This document shows, piece by piece, positions 47,330 through 54,773 of a stretch of 64,000 nt of DNA. Position 1 is the stretch's first letter; each line of letters opens with the position of its first letter. The notes beneath the pieces are model-generated. The model searched no databases, was not told the origin of the DNA, and saw nothing but the letters and a program-made list of their open reading frames with translations. The stretch is from Syntrophobacteraceae bacterium (GTDB lineage: Bacteria > Desulfobacterota > Syntrophobacteria > Syntrophobacterales > Syntrophobacteraceae): NCBI GenBank assembly GCA_018053185.1, contig JAGPLX010000005.1, forward strand, positions 1 through 64,000, given 5' to 3'. Position numbers and translations under genes: made by a program.

Positions 47330-48033
47330 CTCCCGCCGATCTCCTCCAGAAAAGCCTCTGCCTTTCGGATGTCCTCGGGATAGTCCACGTCGACCGTCTT
47401 CGACACGGGAACACCGTAAACACGGTAGCCGCTTTCGACCAGCAGTCCCAGGAACTGGCGAAAGGCCGTCAATCTCCTGGCCCTGGCTTCCTCGATCAAC
47501 GAAAAGATCTCGGGGCGGAACGCATAGAAACCCGCCGTGATGAACTCGCTCCTCGAGGCATCCTCTCCAAGGGTCGTCACTCTTCCCTTCCCGTCCACGG
47601 CCGCGTGGAGGGGTTTTTCGTCATCGATAAACCTGGTGAGGGCAAGGATTCCCGAGGCATCCGTCAACTCGGGCACGCGTCGGTAAAAAGACGCCAGGGT
47701 GTCCAGCCCGAAAACTACATCCACGGTCGAAAGCAGGAAAGGTCCCTTCTCGAGAAAAGGTCGCAGGGCAAACAGGCTCTCCATGGAGCTGGGCGTTGTT
47801 TTTACCAGAACATCCACCGGCACGGGCCATGGCCTTGAGCGCAGATACCCGGCGGTCGCCGGGGTTAGGTCGTTGACGATGCACGCGACGGAACTCAACC
47901 CGATTCGAGCGGCGGACTCGATGATCCTGGCGATGAGAGGCTTTCCTCCGATGGGAAGCAGGGGCTTGGGAATCGAAACGCCCCCCCGGGCAAGGCGTTC
48001 TCCGGTGCCGGCGGCAAGAATGCCCATTCTCAT
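47326..48033 (-). CDS. NTP-transferase (MobA/GlmU-type nucleotidyltransferase)
   Basis: The 235-residue product starts MRMGILAAGTGERL, the classical nucleotide-binding G-x-G-x-R loop, and continues with SIPKPLLPIGGKPLIARI. It then shows FLLSTVDVVFG with a metal-binding Asp and EFITAGFYAFRPE. It activates a phosphorylated sugar, cyclitol or alcohol by attaching CMP or another NMP. The ATG at 48033 overlaps the upstream HAD stop as ATGA. It is the best candidate to make the CDP-alcohol used by the phosphatidyltransferase of this locus. Confidence 0.88.
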   Translation of the reverse strand: MRMGILAAGTGERLARGGVSIPKPLLPIGGKPLIARIIESAARIGLSSVACIVNDLTPATAGYLRSRPWPVPVDVLVKTTPSSMESLFALRPFLEKGPFLLSTVDVVFGLDTLASFYRRVPELTDASGILALTRFIDDEKPLHAAVDGKGRVTTLGEDASRSEFITAGFYAFRPEIFSLIEEARARRLTAFRQFLGLLVESGYRVYGVPVSKTVDVDYPEDIRKAEAFLEEIGGR

Positions 48034-48740
48034 GTCAGCAGCAGCTCCAGTTCGGTGAGGTTGGAGATACAACCGTCCACCGGTTCCGCCTCTCGAGGAA
48101 TGCGCGGCTTGGGTCCCTTCAACCAGATGGTTTTCATTCCCATCCTCCGAGCAGGCATCATATCGCGCTCGTAGGAGTCTCCCACGAAGATGGTTTCGCC
48201 GGCTTCAAGCCCGAGTTCCTCCAGAGCCATCCGAAAGATCCCGGGGTCCGGCTTGCCGACCCCGACCTGCGTCGAGTCCATGATCACGTCCAACCATCGC
48301 GCGAGGCCGGCTTCTTCGCAGAGAACTCCTACGTTGCCGTAAAAGTTCGACACCACTCCCAAATGAAATCGCTCCCTGAGCTGGGCCAGCAGGGAAGCGT
48401 TGCGACGGAGAAACGACTCCGCCCGAGAGCAGAAGCCCTCGACCAGCACATCTTCCCATCCGGCCCCCGAATGTCCCAGCTCCTCCAACTGAAGGCGCAC
48501 GTGATAGCGCAAAAGGGGCCTGAGGCCCAGTCCCAGAACGTGAGGGTCTCCACAGCACAAGGCATCGGCACGGTAGAAGGCCCGCTTGATTTCCTGCTGG
48601 GGCACGTCGATGCCTTCCTTTTCATAGAGCTCGTAGAACCGGTCGAGCCAGTGCTCACCGTCGGAATCGAGCGTCCCCCCGAAATCGAGCAGAATGCCTT
48701 TGCATTCCTTGAATTCGTCGTAGGATGGCGGTCCGTACAT
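48030..48740 (-). CDS. HAD-superfamily hydrolase-like protein, altered motif I
   Basis: The 236-residue HAD protein has GILLDFGGTLDSDG (motif I), VVSNFYG (motif II), GVGKPDPGIF (motif III Lys) and IFVGDSYERDM (motif IV). It has a C1-type helical cap. In motif I the Asp at position +2 after the nucleophile, the general acid in phosphatases, is Gly. Such substitution occurs in HAD enzymes other than simple phosphatases, so a phosphatase role is not certain. It starts 3 bases after the radical-SAM gene ends and overlaps the next gene by 4. Confidence 0.85.
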   Translation of the reverse strand: MYGPPSYDEFKECKGILLDFGGTLDSDGEHWLDRFYELYEKEGIDVPQQEIKRAFYRADALCCGDPHVLGLGLRPLLRYHVRLQLEELGHSGAGWEDVLVEGFCSRAESFLRRNASLLAQLRERFHLGVVSNFYGNVGVLCEEAGLARWLDVIMDSTQVGVGKPDPGIFRMALEELGLEAGETIFVGDSYERDMMPARRMGMKTIWLKGPKPRIPREAEPVDGCISNLTELELLLT

Positions 48741-48743
48741 GGG

Positions 48744-50213
48744 CTACCTGGGAAGATTGTCCACGCAAGTTCCGGGCGTGGCGGACAAATGTCCTCCGAC
48801 TCTTTTTCGAGCACGGAGGTAGTTGAGGAACTCCCTGCCCTCACGCAGCCGACGCACCAGCATGTGCCGCTCGGTGGCCATTTCTCGAAACATCCGAAGA
48901 ATTGGCTTCCAGCGAAAGTAAAATCGTCGGTACATACGTTCGACGGCTTCCTCGATCTCGTCGACATCCAGGTCGGGATAGCGGAGCGTCGGGATCTGGA
49001 TCCCGTTCTCTGCCACCAGGGTGCCGTTGTCGATCCACCCGTTTTTTACCGCTTCGGCATGGAGTTCCGTGCCCTCGAAGGGAGCCGCGATGGAGACCTG
49101 GATGGTGTATGGGTCCAGCTCCTGGGCGAAGCGAATGGTCTTTTCGATGGTCTCCCGTGTCTCGATGGGAAGGCCGATGATGAAAGTGCCGTGCACTTTG
49201 ATGCCCAGCTCACGGCAATGGTGCATGAACCGCCTCGACGTATCGAGCGAGACACCTTTCCGAATCCGGTTCAGGATCTGTTGGTTTCCGGATTCGAACC
49301 CGACGACCAAAAGTCGCAAACCGTTGTTCTTGAGGCTTCGCAGAGTTTCATAGTCGAGATTCGCCCGGGCATTGCACGACCAGGTGAGACCCAGTCTCTT
49401 CATTCCTTTACTGATTTCCACCGCGCGGGCCGGATCGGCGGTAAAGGTGTCGTCGTCAAAGAACCATTCCCGTGCCTGGGGAAACAGGGCTTTCCCCTCC
49501 TCCACTTCGCGTACAACCGCTTTCGGACTCTTCGTGCGGTACCGGTGGCCGCCCAGAGTCTGGGGCCAGAGGCAAAAAGTGCACCGCGCCGCGCAGCCTC
49601 GGCCCGTATAGAACGAGATGAACGGGTGCAGCAGGTAGCCCACGAAGTAATTCTCGATGGCAAGATCCCGATGGTAGACCGGTAACACGCTGGGCAGTCC
49701 ATCGAGGTTCTCGAGGAAGTCGCGGTCGGGTGTATGGCGGATGGAACCGTTCCCGGTCCTGTAACTCAAGCCCTTGACGCGTTCGTAAGGCCACCCCTGT
49801 GCCAGCTCGAGACAAGCGTAATCGAATTCGCGTCGGCATACAAAATCCAGGTTCGGGGCCTGTTGCAAGGTCTCTTCGGGCAGGACGGTGACGTGGGCGC
49901 CGACGAAACCGACCTCCATCGAGGGTTTCCTGGCTTTCAAGGCATCCACGAACAGGATGTCGCTCCTCAAGGTTGGAGAACTCGTGCTGATGACGACGAG
50001 CTCAAATTCCTCCGCCGATCGAAGGACATTGTCGAAGGAAAGGCCGTGGGGGGGAGCGTCGATGAGCCTGCTCCCCGGTATCAGAGCTACGGGCTGTGCC
50101 AGCCAGGTGGGATACCAGTAGGAAGTAATTTCTCGCCGGGCAGGGTAGCGTGCCCCCGCTGCTCCGTCGAAGCCCTTGAAGGATGGAGGGCTGAGAAAAA
50201 GGGCTTTCTTCAA
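48744..50213 (-). CDS. HpnJ-like B12-binding radical SAM protein
   Basis: The product (489 residues from the TTG at 50213, where the translation reads MKKALFLSPPS like HpnJ family members) closely follows the layout of HpnJ. HpnJ is the hopanoid-modifying radical SAM enzyme that turns a glucosaminyl hopanoid into the cyclitol ether. Seen here are SFKGFDGAAGARYPARREI, a B12-binding-like domain (to about residue 170), and the radical SAM motif FYTGRGCAARCTFCLWPQTLGGH with CxxxCxxC. REWFFDDDTF, LLVVGFESGNQQIL and HGTFIIGLPIETRETI follow. A TTG at 50255 would add 14 residues. No squalene-hopene cyclase is in the window, so hopanoid action is inference. It starts the cluster. Confidence 0.82.
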   Translation of the reverse strand: MKKALFLSPPSFKGFDGAAGARYPARREITSYWYPTWLAQPVALIPGSRLIDAPPHGLSFDNVLRSAEEFELVVISTSSPTLRSDILFVDALKARKPSMEVGFVGAHVTVLPEETLQQAPNLDFVCRREFDYACLELAQGWPYERVKGLSYRTGNGSIRHTPDRDFLENLDGLPSVLPVYHRDLAIENYFVGYLLHPFISFYTGRGCAARCTFCLWPQTLGGHRYRTKSPKAVVREVEEGKALFPQAREWFFDDDTFTADPARAVEISKGMKRLGLTWSCNARANLDYETLRSLKNNGLRLLVVGFESGNQQILNRIRKGVSLDTSRRFMHHCRELGIKVHGTFIIGLPIETRETIEKTIRFAQELDPYTIQVSIAAPFEGTELHAEAVKNGWIDNGTLVAENGIQIPTLRYPDLDVDEIEEAVERMYRRFYFRWKPILRMFREMATERHMLVRRLREGREFLNYLRARKRVGGHLSATPGTCVDNLPR

Positions 50214-50281
50214 GGCAGTCAATTTCCTTTTCGTTTCCTTTCCGTCGCGACGCAAGCTTCGTCTTGGGCAGTCTGCTGTTC

Positions 50282-50354
50282 GGACCCATCACCGGCTTCC
50301 CAGGAGCCTCAAGTTGCTGCGACCCACTGCTCCCCCATTCCGCCCCGGTGATCC
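50282..50354 (-). ncRNA. Candidate structured leader RNA upstream of the HpnJ-like gene
   Basis: On the minus strand GGA and TCACCGG (50345-50354) pair with CCGGTGA and TCC (50282-50295), leaving a TGGG bulge. Inside, GGAGC pairs with GCTCC (50329-50333 with 50303-50307). Together this is a nested fold of about 73 nt between the promoter and the start codon. It does not match a riboswitch class I could confirm. Confidence 0.3.
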
Positions 50355-50449
50355 GTACGCCTCCTCTAAACCCGTAATCACGTGAGCGGTGGGCTTGGTT
50401 AAGCATTGGAGGATGGCTGATTATTATAACTTTATAGCTCAACATAATA

Positions 50450-50479
50450 ATTCTACTATTATACGAAACCCGAGGTCAA
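50450..50479 (-). promoter_or_regulatory. Probable sigma-70 promoter of the HpnJ-like gene cluster
   Basis: Within an AT-rich patch, the minus strand has TTGACC (50474-50479), 18 bases of spacer, and TAGAAT (50450-50455). The start point would be near 50443, giving a leader of about 230 bases before the gene. Confidence 0.5.
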
Positions 50480-50737
50480 TTAAGACTTCATCCCAAACCG
50501 GTCCTTTGGCGTTCGGGCTCGGGATTCGCCGACCGGCTGGGAACAACCAAGAGTTGCTCTGAAAAGCCCTCTACCCCGCAAATCCATGTTCTGCACTTCC
50601 TCAAATTGTCGAGGTTACCGGGATCCTCAACCGGCAGTCAGGGCTCTTCGTTCAATTCGAACTCATAAATCCCATCAGCCACTTATGCTATTCATGGATG
50701 GCGGGGAATGGGACAGTGGAAATCCTGGTCCGTGGAA

Positions 50738-51862
50738 TCAGGAAACCAGCCCGATGACCTTGCCGGTACAGGATGATTCATATCCGGGAAGAGAACGCAG
50801 TTCTTCGCGCAAGGCGCGCATCTGCAAGACGTCCTGCAAGATTTTTACCGCCGGTAAGTCCAAGAAATCACACGGGATGACCAGATCACACCGCACGGCC
50901 TCGATGGGGACGAGATCCAGGCCGTACGCAGCGGCAACGGCTCGAAGCCCCAAAGCGGCGTCCACTATGTTGAGAGCGACCATCTGGGCGCATTGATCAT
51001 GGGTCCATGCGAGATGGTTGTACCCACGGATGCTCTCACCCGAAAGCCCAGCTTGAGCCAAATGGTCATCCAGCAGTATACGCAGAGCGGCACCGGGTTC
51101 ACGGTTGACAAACCGGATATTCTCCCTGGCCAGGTCAGCAACACACTGGATCTTATGGGGATTTCCCGCAGCAACCATCAAGCCTTCCTCGAAGAACGAG
51201 AAGGCTACCACCATGGCTTTGATGCCCTCGAGATTCTTCTCCGCCAGCGCGAGATTGGATTCCCCCCTTCCCGGATTGTGCAGATGAGTTCCCGCCACGT
51301 GGGCGTGACCAGCGGCGAGCCTTTCCATCGCCAACTGGCTCGAGGCGAATCGGCACTGGATTTCCGCGTCAGCCGGCCATCGGGATGCATGAGCGCTCAA
51401 GATGGCAAAGGCAGGGTCACAGCCGAACAGTAGTATTCTCTTATCCAGGATTTCCCTTTGTCGAAAAAGCCGGACACAGGCTCCATCATTCAGCAACAAC
51501 CCGTCAGCGGCGCAAAAACCGTCACGGAGCATCCGTTTGCCCTCAAGAGGATAGGCGATGAGGGATTCACCTACTCTGACCATGGTGACTCGGGTATTCT
51601 TCGTGTCCGCCTTCTCCACCAGGGTTACCGGCAGTTCCTCTTGAGACTGCTCCAGCACAAAGAGATCTTCGACCTTACATCCGAGGCGCTGGGCCATCTG
51701 AAGCGCCAAGGTGGTGTTGGGCACATATCGTCCCGTCTCTATGTCATAGATCGCCTGCCGCTTGACTCCAACGCTTTCCGCCAGTTGACTCTGAGAGAGC
51801 CCTTTGGCTTTGCGCACCGACCTGAGGTTGCATGTCACCCGGTTTTTGCCCGATCCCATCAC
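50738..51862 (-). CDS. HTH / periplasmic-binding-like regulator, probably of molybdate or tungstate genes
   Basis: The 374-residue product has an N-terminal XRE helix-turn-helix (about 10-65; LRSVRKAKGLSQSQLAESVGV, then AIYDIETGRYVPNTTLALQMA). The C-terminal domain (about 130-350) resembles the PBP-like domain found next to molybdate/tungstate genes, with RILLFGCDPAFAILSAHASR, FVNREPGAALRILLDDHL and MVALNIVDAALGLRAVA. Effector binding there would control DNA binding. It is the last gene of the uptake cluster, on the same strand but behind its own promoter and palindrome. The metal assignment is inference. Confidence 0.82.
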   Translation of the reverse strand: MMGSGKNRVTCNLRSVRKAKGLSQSQLAESVGVKRQAIYDIETGRYVPNTTLALQMAQRLGCKVEDLFVLEQSQEELPVTLVEKADTKNTRVTMVRVGESLIAYPLEGKRMLRDGFCAADGLLLNDGACVRLFRQREILDKRILLFGCDPAFAILSAHASRWPADAEIQCRFASSQLAMERLAAGHAHVAGTHLHNPGRGESNLALAEKNLEGIKAMVVAFSFFEEGLMVAAGNPHKIQCVADLARENIRFVNREPGAALRILLDDHLAQAGLSGESIRGYNHLAWTHDQCAQMVALNIVDAALGLRAVAAAYGLDLVPIEAVRCDLVIPCDFLDLPAVKILQDVLQMRALREELRSLPGYESSCTGKVIGLVS

Positions 51863-52413
51863 CGTAGCTCCCTTGGCAGCACTGATGGTTCACAGGGGAA
51901 AGAATCCAACATAGTAAGTATAGTATACTACAGAAGGATGTTATGGGGATCTCGAAGAAATGCAAAGAATATCCTCGATGCACGGGGTTCCAGCTATGGT
52001 TGCCCGTCCTAAATAGGCGGCCTCATACTTCCGGAGATGGGAAGAACCCATGGGAGGGTAAGTGCGTGAGGCCTCTACCTGCGGCAGGTCGATCGAGTGT
52101 GACAGGGAACCATCGTGGATGGAAAGATGTCGCACGACACACATTCCTGAACGGCGTGGCCCTTCAGGAACCGCTATTTTTGCAGGCTTCCCCCAGGGGC
52201 AGGAGGGGTAAAACCGGGACTCTTCTTTGGTACTTTGGGAGAAAACAGGCAGGAGCCGTCGAGCGTCCCGTTCAGGGGTATTGTTTTGATCGTGGCGGTT
52301 GTCTCGCCTTGGCTCCGAGGCAGGGGAGACATCCGGGAACTCATGGATGGATCCGGCCGGCCTCTTGGTCTGTGGGGTTCTTCCAGGATGCCGACCACTT
52401 GTGGTGCTTTCCG
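51863..52413. other. Intergenic region between the molybdopterin-oxidoreductase-like gene and the regulator
   Basis: About 550 bases without a supported gene. It contains the palindrome at 51921-51930. Frames that cross it on either strand have no family features. Confidence 0.45.
51918..51930 (-). promoter_or_regulatory. Palindromic operator overlapping the regulator promoter
   Basis: TAGTATACTA (51921-51930) is a perfect 10-base palindrome, overlapped by GTATAGTATAC (51918-51928). On the minus strand it contains TATACT, which could be the -10 box of the regulator gene that starts 55 bases further on. This suggests autoregulation. Confidence 0.45.
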
Positions 52414-52908
52414 TCACAGGGCCAGGGCGACCTCGATGGAGCTCAGCTCCCTCACATAGCGTGAACCTGTGTAATAGTCTTCGGCGGAGATGAGCTCGAA
52501 CTGGTTCCGGTCCCCATCCAGAGACCTGCCGTCTTTCTCGGTCAGGATCATGACCCCGCCTCCAATGGAGGTGTTGAATATCTCCTGCCAGGAAAAGACC
52601 ACCTTGAAGCCATCCCTGGCGGAGGCTATGAAAAACATCCTTTTGGTGTCGTCGTCCCCCTCCTTGACCACATCGACCTTCCTGATCACCGTTTCCAGCA
52701 GGACCCCCCGGCAACTCCGGATGCGTCCCTTGGGGGTTCCGCTGCCGCATATGATGGGAAGATCGGTCACCTCTTCCATGTCCATCTCAAGGAGCTCCTC
52801 CATTCCGAACAGGACGGGGTTCGCAACTCTTCCGGTCACCCGGAACACGGTGTCTTTTCCAGTACTCTCCACTTCCTGTCCCTTGTCTTTTTGATCCTTC
52901 ATGTCCAT
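52414..52908 (-). CDS. Small molybdopterin-dependent oxidoreductase-like protein
   Basis: The 164-residue protein has FRVTGRVANPVLFGMEELLEMD, then SGTPKGRIRSCRGVLLETVI, FFIASARDGFKVVFSWQEIFN and RYVRELSSIEVALAL. This is the sulfite-oxidase-type molybdopterin fold in a reduced form known from Desulfobacterota and archaea. A Cys (CRG) sits where a molybdenum ligand could be. No signal peptide is seen, so it is probably cytoplasmic. It sits 9 bases after tonB, which ties the transporter to molybdopterin metabolism. Confidence 0.7.
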   Translation of the reverse strand: MDMKDQKDKGQEVESTGKDTVFRVTGRVANPVLFGMEELLEMDMEEVTDLPIICGSGTPKGRIRSCRGVLLETVIRKVDVVKEGDDDTKRMFFIASARDGFKVVFSWQEIFNTSIGGGVMILTEKDGRSLDGDRNQFELISAEDYYTGSRYVRELSSIEVALAL

Positions 52909-52917
52909 CTCCTTATT

Positions 52918-53949
52918 CTACCTTGACAGTCTGAACTGAATTGACAGGATAACCCACGTTGGCACGGGCTCTCCACGGCGATAGCCGGGCTTGAAGCACC
53001 ACTTGCTGACGGCTTCGAGCGCACTCCGATCAAAAACCCCCTGGGGCTCCGCCCGGATAATGGAAGCTTTGGCAACACTCCCATCGGCCATGACCAGGAA
53101 CTTCACCGAAACACTGCCGCTGATGCCCATCCTGCGTGCCGCCGGGGGAAAATCGGGTTCGACCTTTCGGATAACCGAGGGGGCTCGATCCACGTCCTTG
53201 AGGTCAAATCCGCCGAAGCCCTTACCTCCTCGGCCGGGCAGTCCTCGATGAGAAAGGTCGTCGGTATTGGTTCCCGTGACCTGGGCGCTGCCTATGCCGG
53301 TGCCATCGGCCTCGCTGGAGGATGCAGTGCCTGAGGATGGCGACGGAATCTGGGAGGAGGGAGGAACAGAGGTCCCGGCCATGGACTGTATGGGCTCGGA
53401 TGGTTTCTTGGAGGCGATCTTTCTCTTTCCTCGTTCGGTTTTGCTCTTGTGCGCAGGTCGGGTGGGGGCATCCTCCTGTTTTGGATTCACCGACCTGGTC
53501 GAGTCAGGGGAGTCGCTTTCCGCTCTATTCGTTTCCCCATGGTCCAGGGTGCAGGGGGGTGGAGATGGAGATGCAGAGGTTGGTATTCCATCGCCGGGCC
53601 GGTCCCGCTCGCTTTGAGAAGGGCTTGCCGAGCCAGCCCATTGTGAACCACTCCCCCCATCCGCCGTGCCCCAAAGGTGGACCCGAATACAGGGTACCTC
53701 CCGGGGCACGGACGGCACTGCCCTCAGGGGAAACAGCACAGCCAGGACCAATACGGCGGTGTGGGTCGCCAACGAAAACCCCATCGCCTGGAAAAAGTTG
53801 CCTTTTTCCAACCGGACGGAATCAAAGGAGGACAAATGCTTTTCGGTTTCGTCCTGATCCCCGTCTCGGCAGATCGCCAAGAGCCATTCTTCGTTTGCCG
53901 AGAGGGAAAGTCCCTCCGAAGTTGTTTCCAACACTGCCGCACCTATCAT
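52918..53949 (-). CDS. TonB-family energy transducer
   Basis: TonB couples the proton motive force to outer-membrane receptors. The 343-residue protein has an unusual acidic N-terminal 50 residues, then one membrane helix (about 56-76, MGFSLATHTAVLVLAVLFPL). A long Pro/Ser-rich periplasmic spacer (about 90-250) follows, then a TonB C-terminal domain with VEPDFPPAARRMGISGSVSVKFLVMADGSV and SALEAVSKWCFKPGYRRGEPV. Its start overlaps the ATPase stop by ATGA, so it serves this receptor. ExbB and ExbD are not in the window. Confidence 0.9.
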   Translation of the reverse strand: MIGAAVLETTSEGLSLSANEEWLLAICRDGDQDETEKHLSSFDSVRLEKGNFFQAMGFSLATHTAVLVLAVLFPLRAVPSVPREVPCIRVHLWGTADGGSGSQWAGSASPSQSERDRPGDGIPTSASPSPPPCTLDHGETNRAESDSPDSTRSVNPKQEDAPTRPAHKSKTERGKRKIASKKPSEPIQSMAGTSVPPSSQIPSPSSGTASSSEADGTGIGSAQVTGTNTDDLSHRGLPGRGGKGFGGFDLKDVDRAPSVIRKVEPDFPPAARRMGISGSVSVKFLVMADGSVAKASIIRAEPQGVFDRSALEAVSKWCFKPGYRRGEPVPTWVILSIQFRLSR

Positions 53950-54773
53950 GACCTGTCACATCCGGAAGCCGCCAAGGGGTCGTGACACGGTCCTTCCTTT
54001 ACCAAAGACCGTGGCATGCAGGTTCTCAGATTCCCATTCACAGCGAGAATGCGGATTTCTGTGTTGTAAAGTCGACAAACGGTTTCCTCGTCCATCACCT
54101 CACGGGGTTTTCCGTCGGCAAGCACCGAGCCTTCTTTGAGCATGACCACCCGGTCGGCGATCCACAGAGCATGGTTTGGAAAGTGAGTGGATTTGATGAA
54201 GGTGTAGCCGTCTTCGGCCAGCGACACGATCTGATCCAGCAGCCGGATCTGGTTTCCATAATCGAGGCCGTTAGCCGGCTCGTCCATGACCAGGGTGTCG
54301 GCTCCCTGAGCCAGAGCACGGGCAATGAGAGTCAACTGCCGCTCTCCGCCGCTGATTTCGGTGTAGATCTTTTCCCTGAGGTGACTTATGGAGAGCCTCT
54401 CAAGGGCTTGGAGAGCAATATCCTTGTCCTGTCTGGAATAGGGGGCAAAGAAGGATTTGTGGGAAGTCCTCCCCATGAGCACCACATCCTGGACGTTGTA
54501 GGCAAAGACCGTTCTGTGAAACTGGGGAACATAGGCGATCCGCCTGGCCAGGGCCTTGAGCCCCATTTGCAACAACGGTTTCCCCTCGAACAGAACGGTT
54601 CCGCGCCTGGGCCGGTAGATGCCAAGGAGTACTTTGAGCAGGGTGGTTTTTCCACTTCCATTGGGGCCAAGCAGAGAAAGGATCTCTCCCCGTTTCACCG
54701 AAAGGGAAACGTCGCGAAGCACCGGCATGGGTGTGTAACCGAACGTGACATTCTCAGCCCGGATCAGCTCCAT
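53946..54773 (-). CDS. FecE/BtuD-type metal-complex ABC ATPase
   Basis: The 275-residue ATPase shows ENVTFGYTPMPVLRDVSLSV, Walker A LGPNGSGKTTLLKV, YVPQFHRTVFAYNVQDVVLMGR (the FecCD-partner pattern), signature ISGGERQLTLIARAL, Walker B TLVMDEPANGLDYG, and an H-loop in TFIKSTHFPNHAL where the usual T-H-D is T-H-F. The ATG at 54773 is chosen with AAAGG nine bases upstream; the TTG at 54782 would sit directly on that site. It overlaps the permease end by 10 bases. Confidence 0.9.
   Translation of the reverse strand: MELIRAENVTFGYTPMPVLRDVSLSVKRGEILSLLGPNGSGKTTLLKVLLGIYRPRRGTVLFEGKPLLQMGLKALARRIAYVPQFHRTVFAYNVQDVVLMGRTSHKSFFAPYSRQDKDIALQALERLSISHLREKIYTEISGGERQLTLIARALAQGADTLVMDEPANGLDYGNQIRLLDQIVSLAEDGYTFIKSTHFPNHALWIADRVVMLKEGSVLADGKPREVMDEETVCRLYNTEIRILAVNGNLRTCMPRSLVKEGPCHDPLAASGCDRS

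Noticed and set aside
41152-50213. Phosphonate-lipid biosynthesis
   Set aside because: Nucleotidyltransferase plus CDP-alcohol phosphatidyltransferase fits phosphonolipids, but PEP mutase and phosphonopyruvate decarboxylase are absent from the window.
50256-50440. Possible cobalamin riboswitch ahead of the HpnJ-like gene
   Set aside because: A GGGAAGCCGGTG segment is reminiscent of the conserved core, but the following core and B12-box elements could not be found.
51941-52750. Long minus-strand frame across the gap downstream of the molybdopterin-oxidoreductase-like gene
   Set aside because: Most of it overlaps that gene in another frame; the remainder has no family features.
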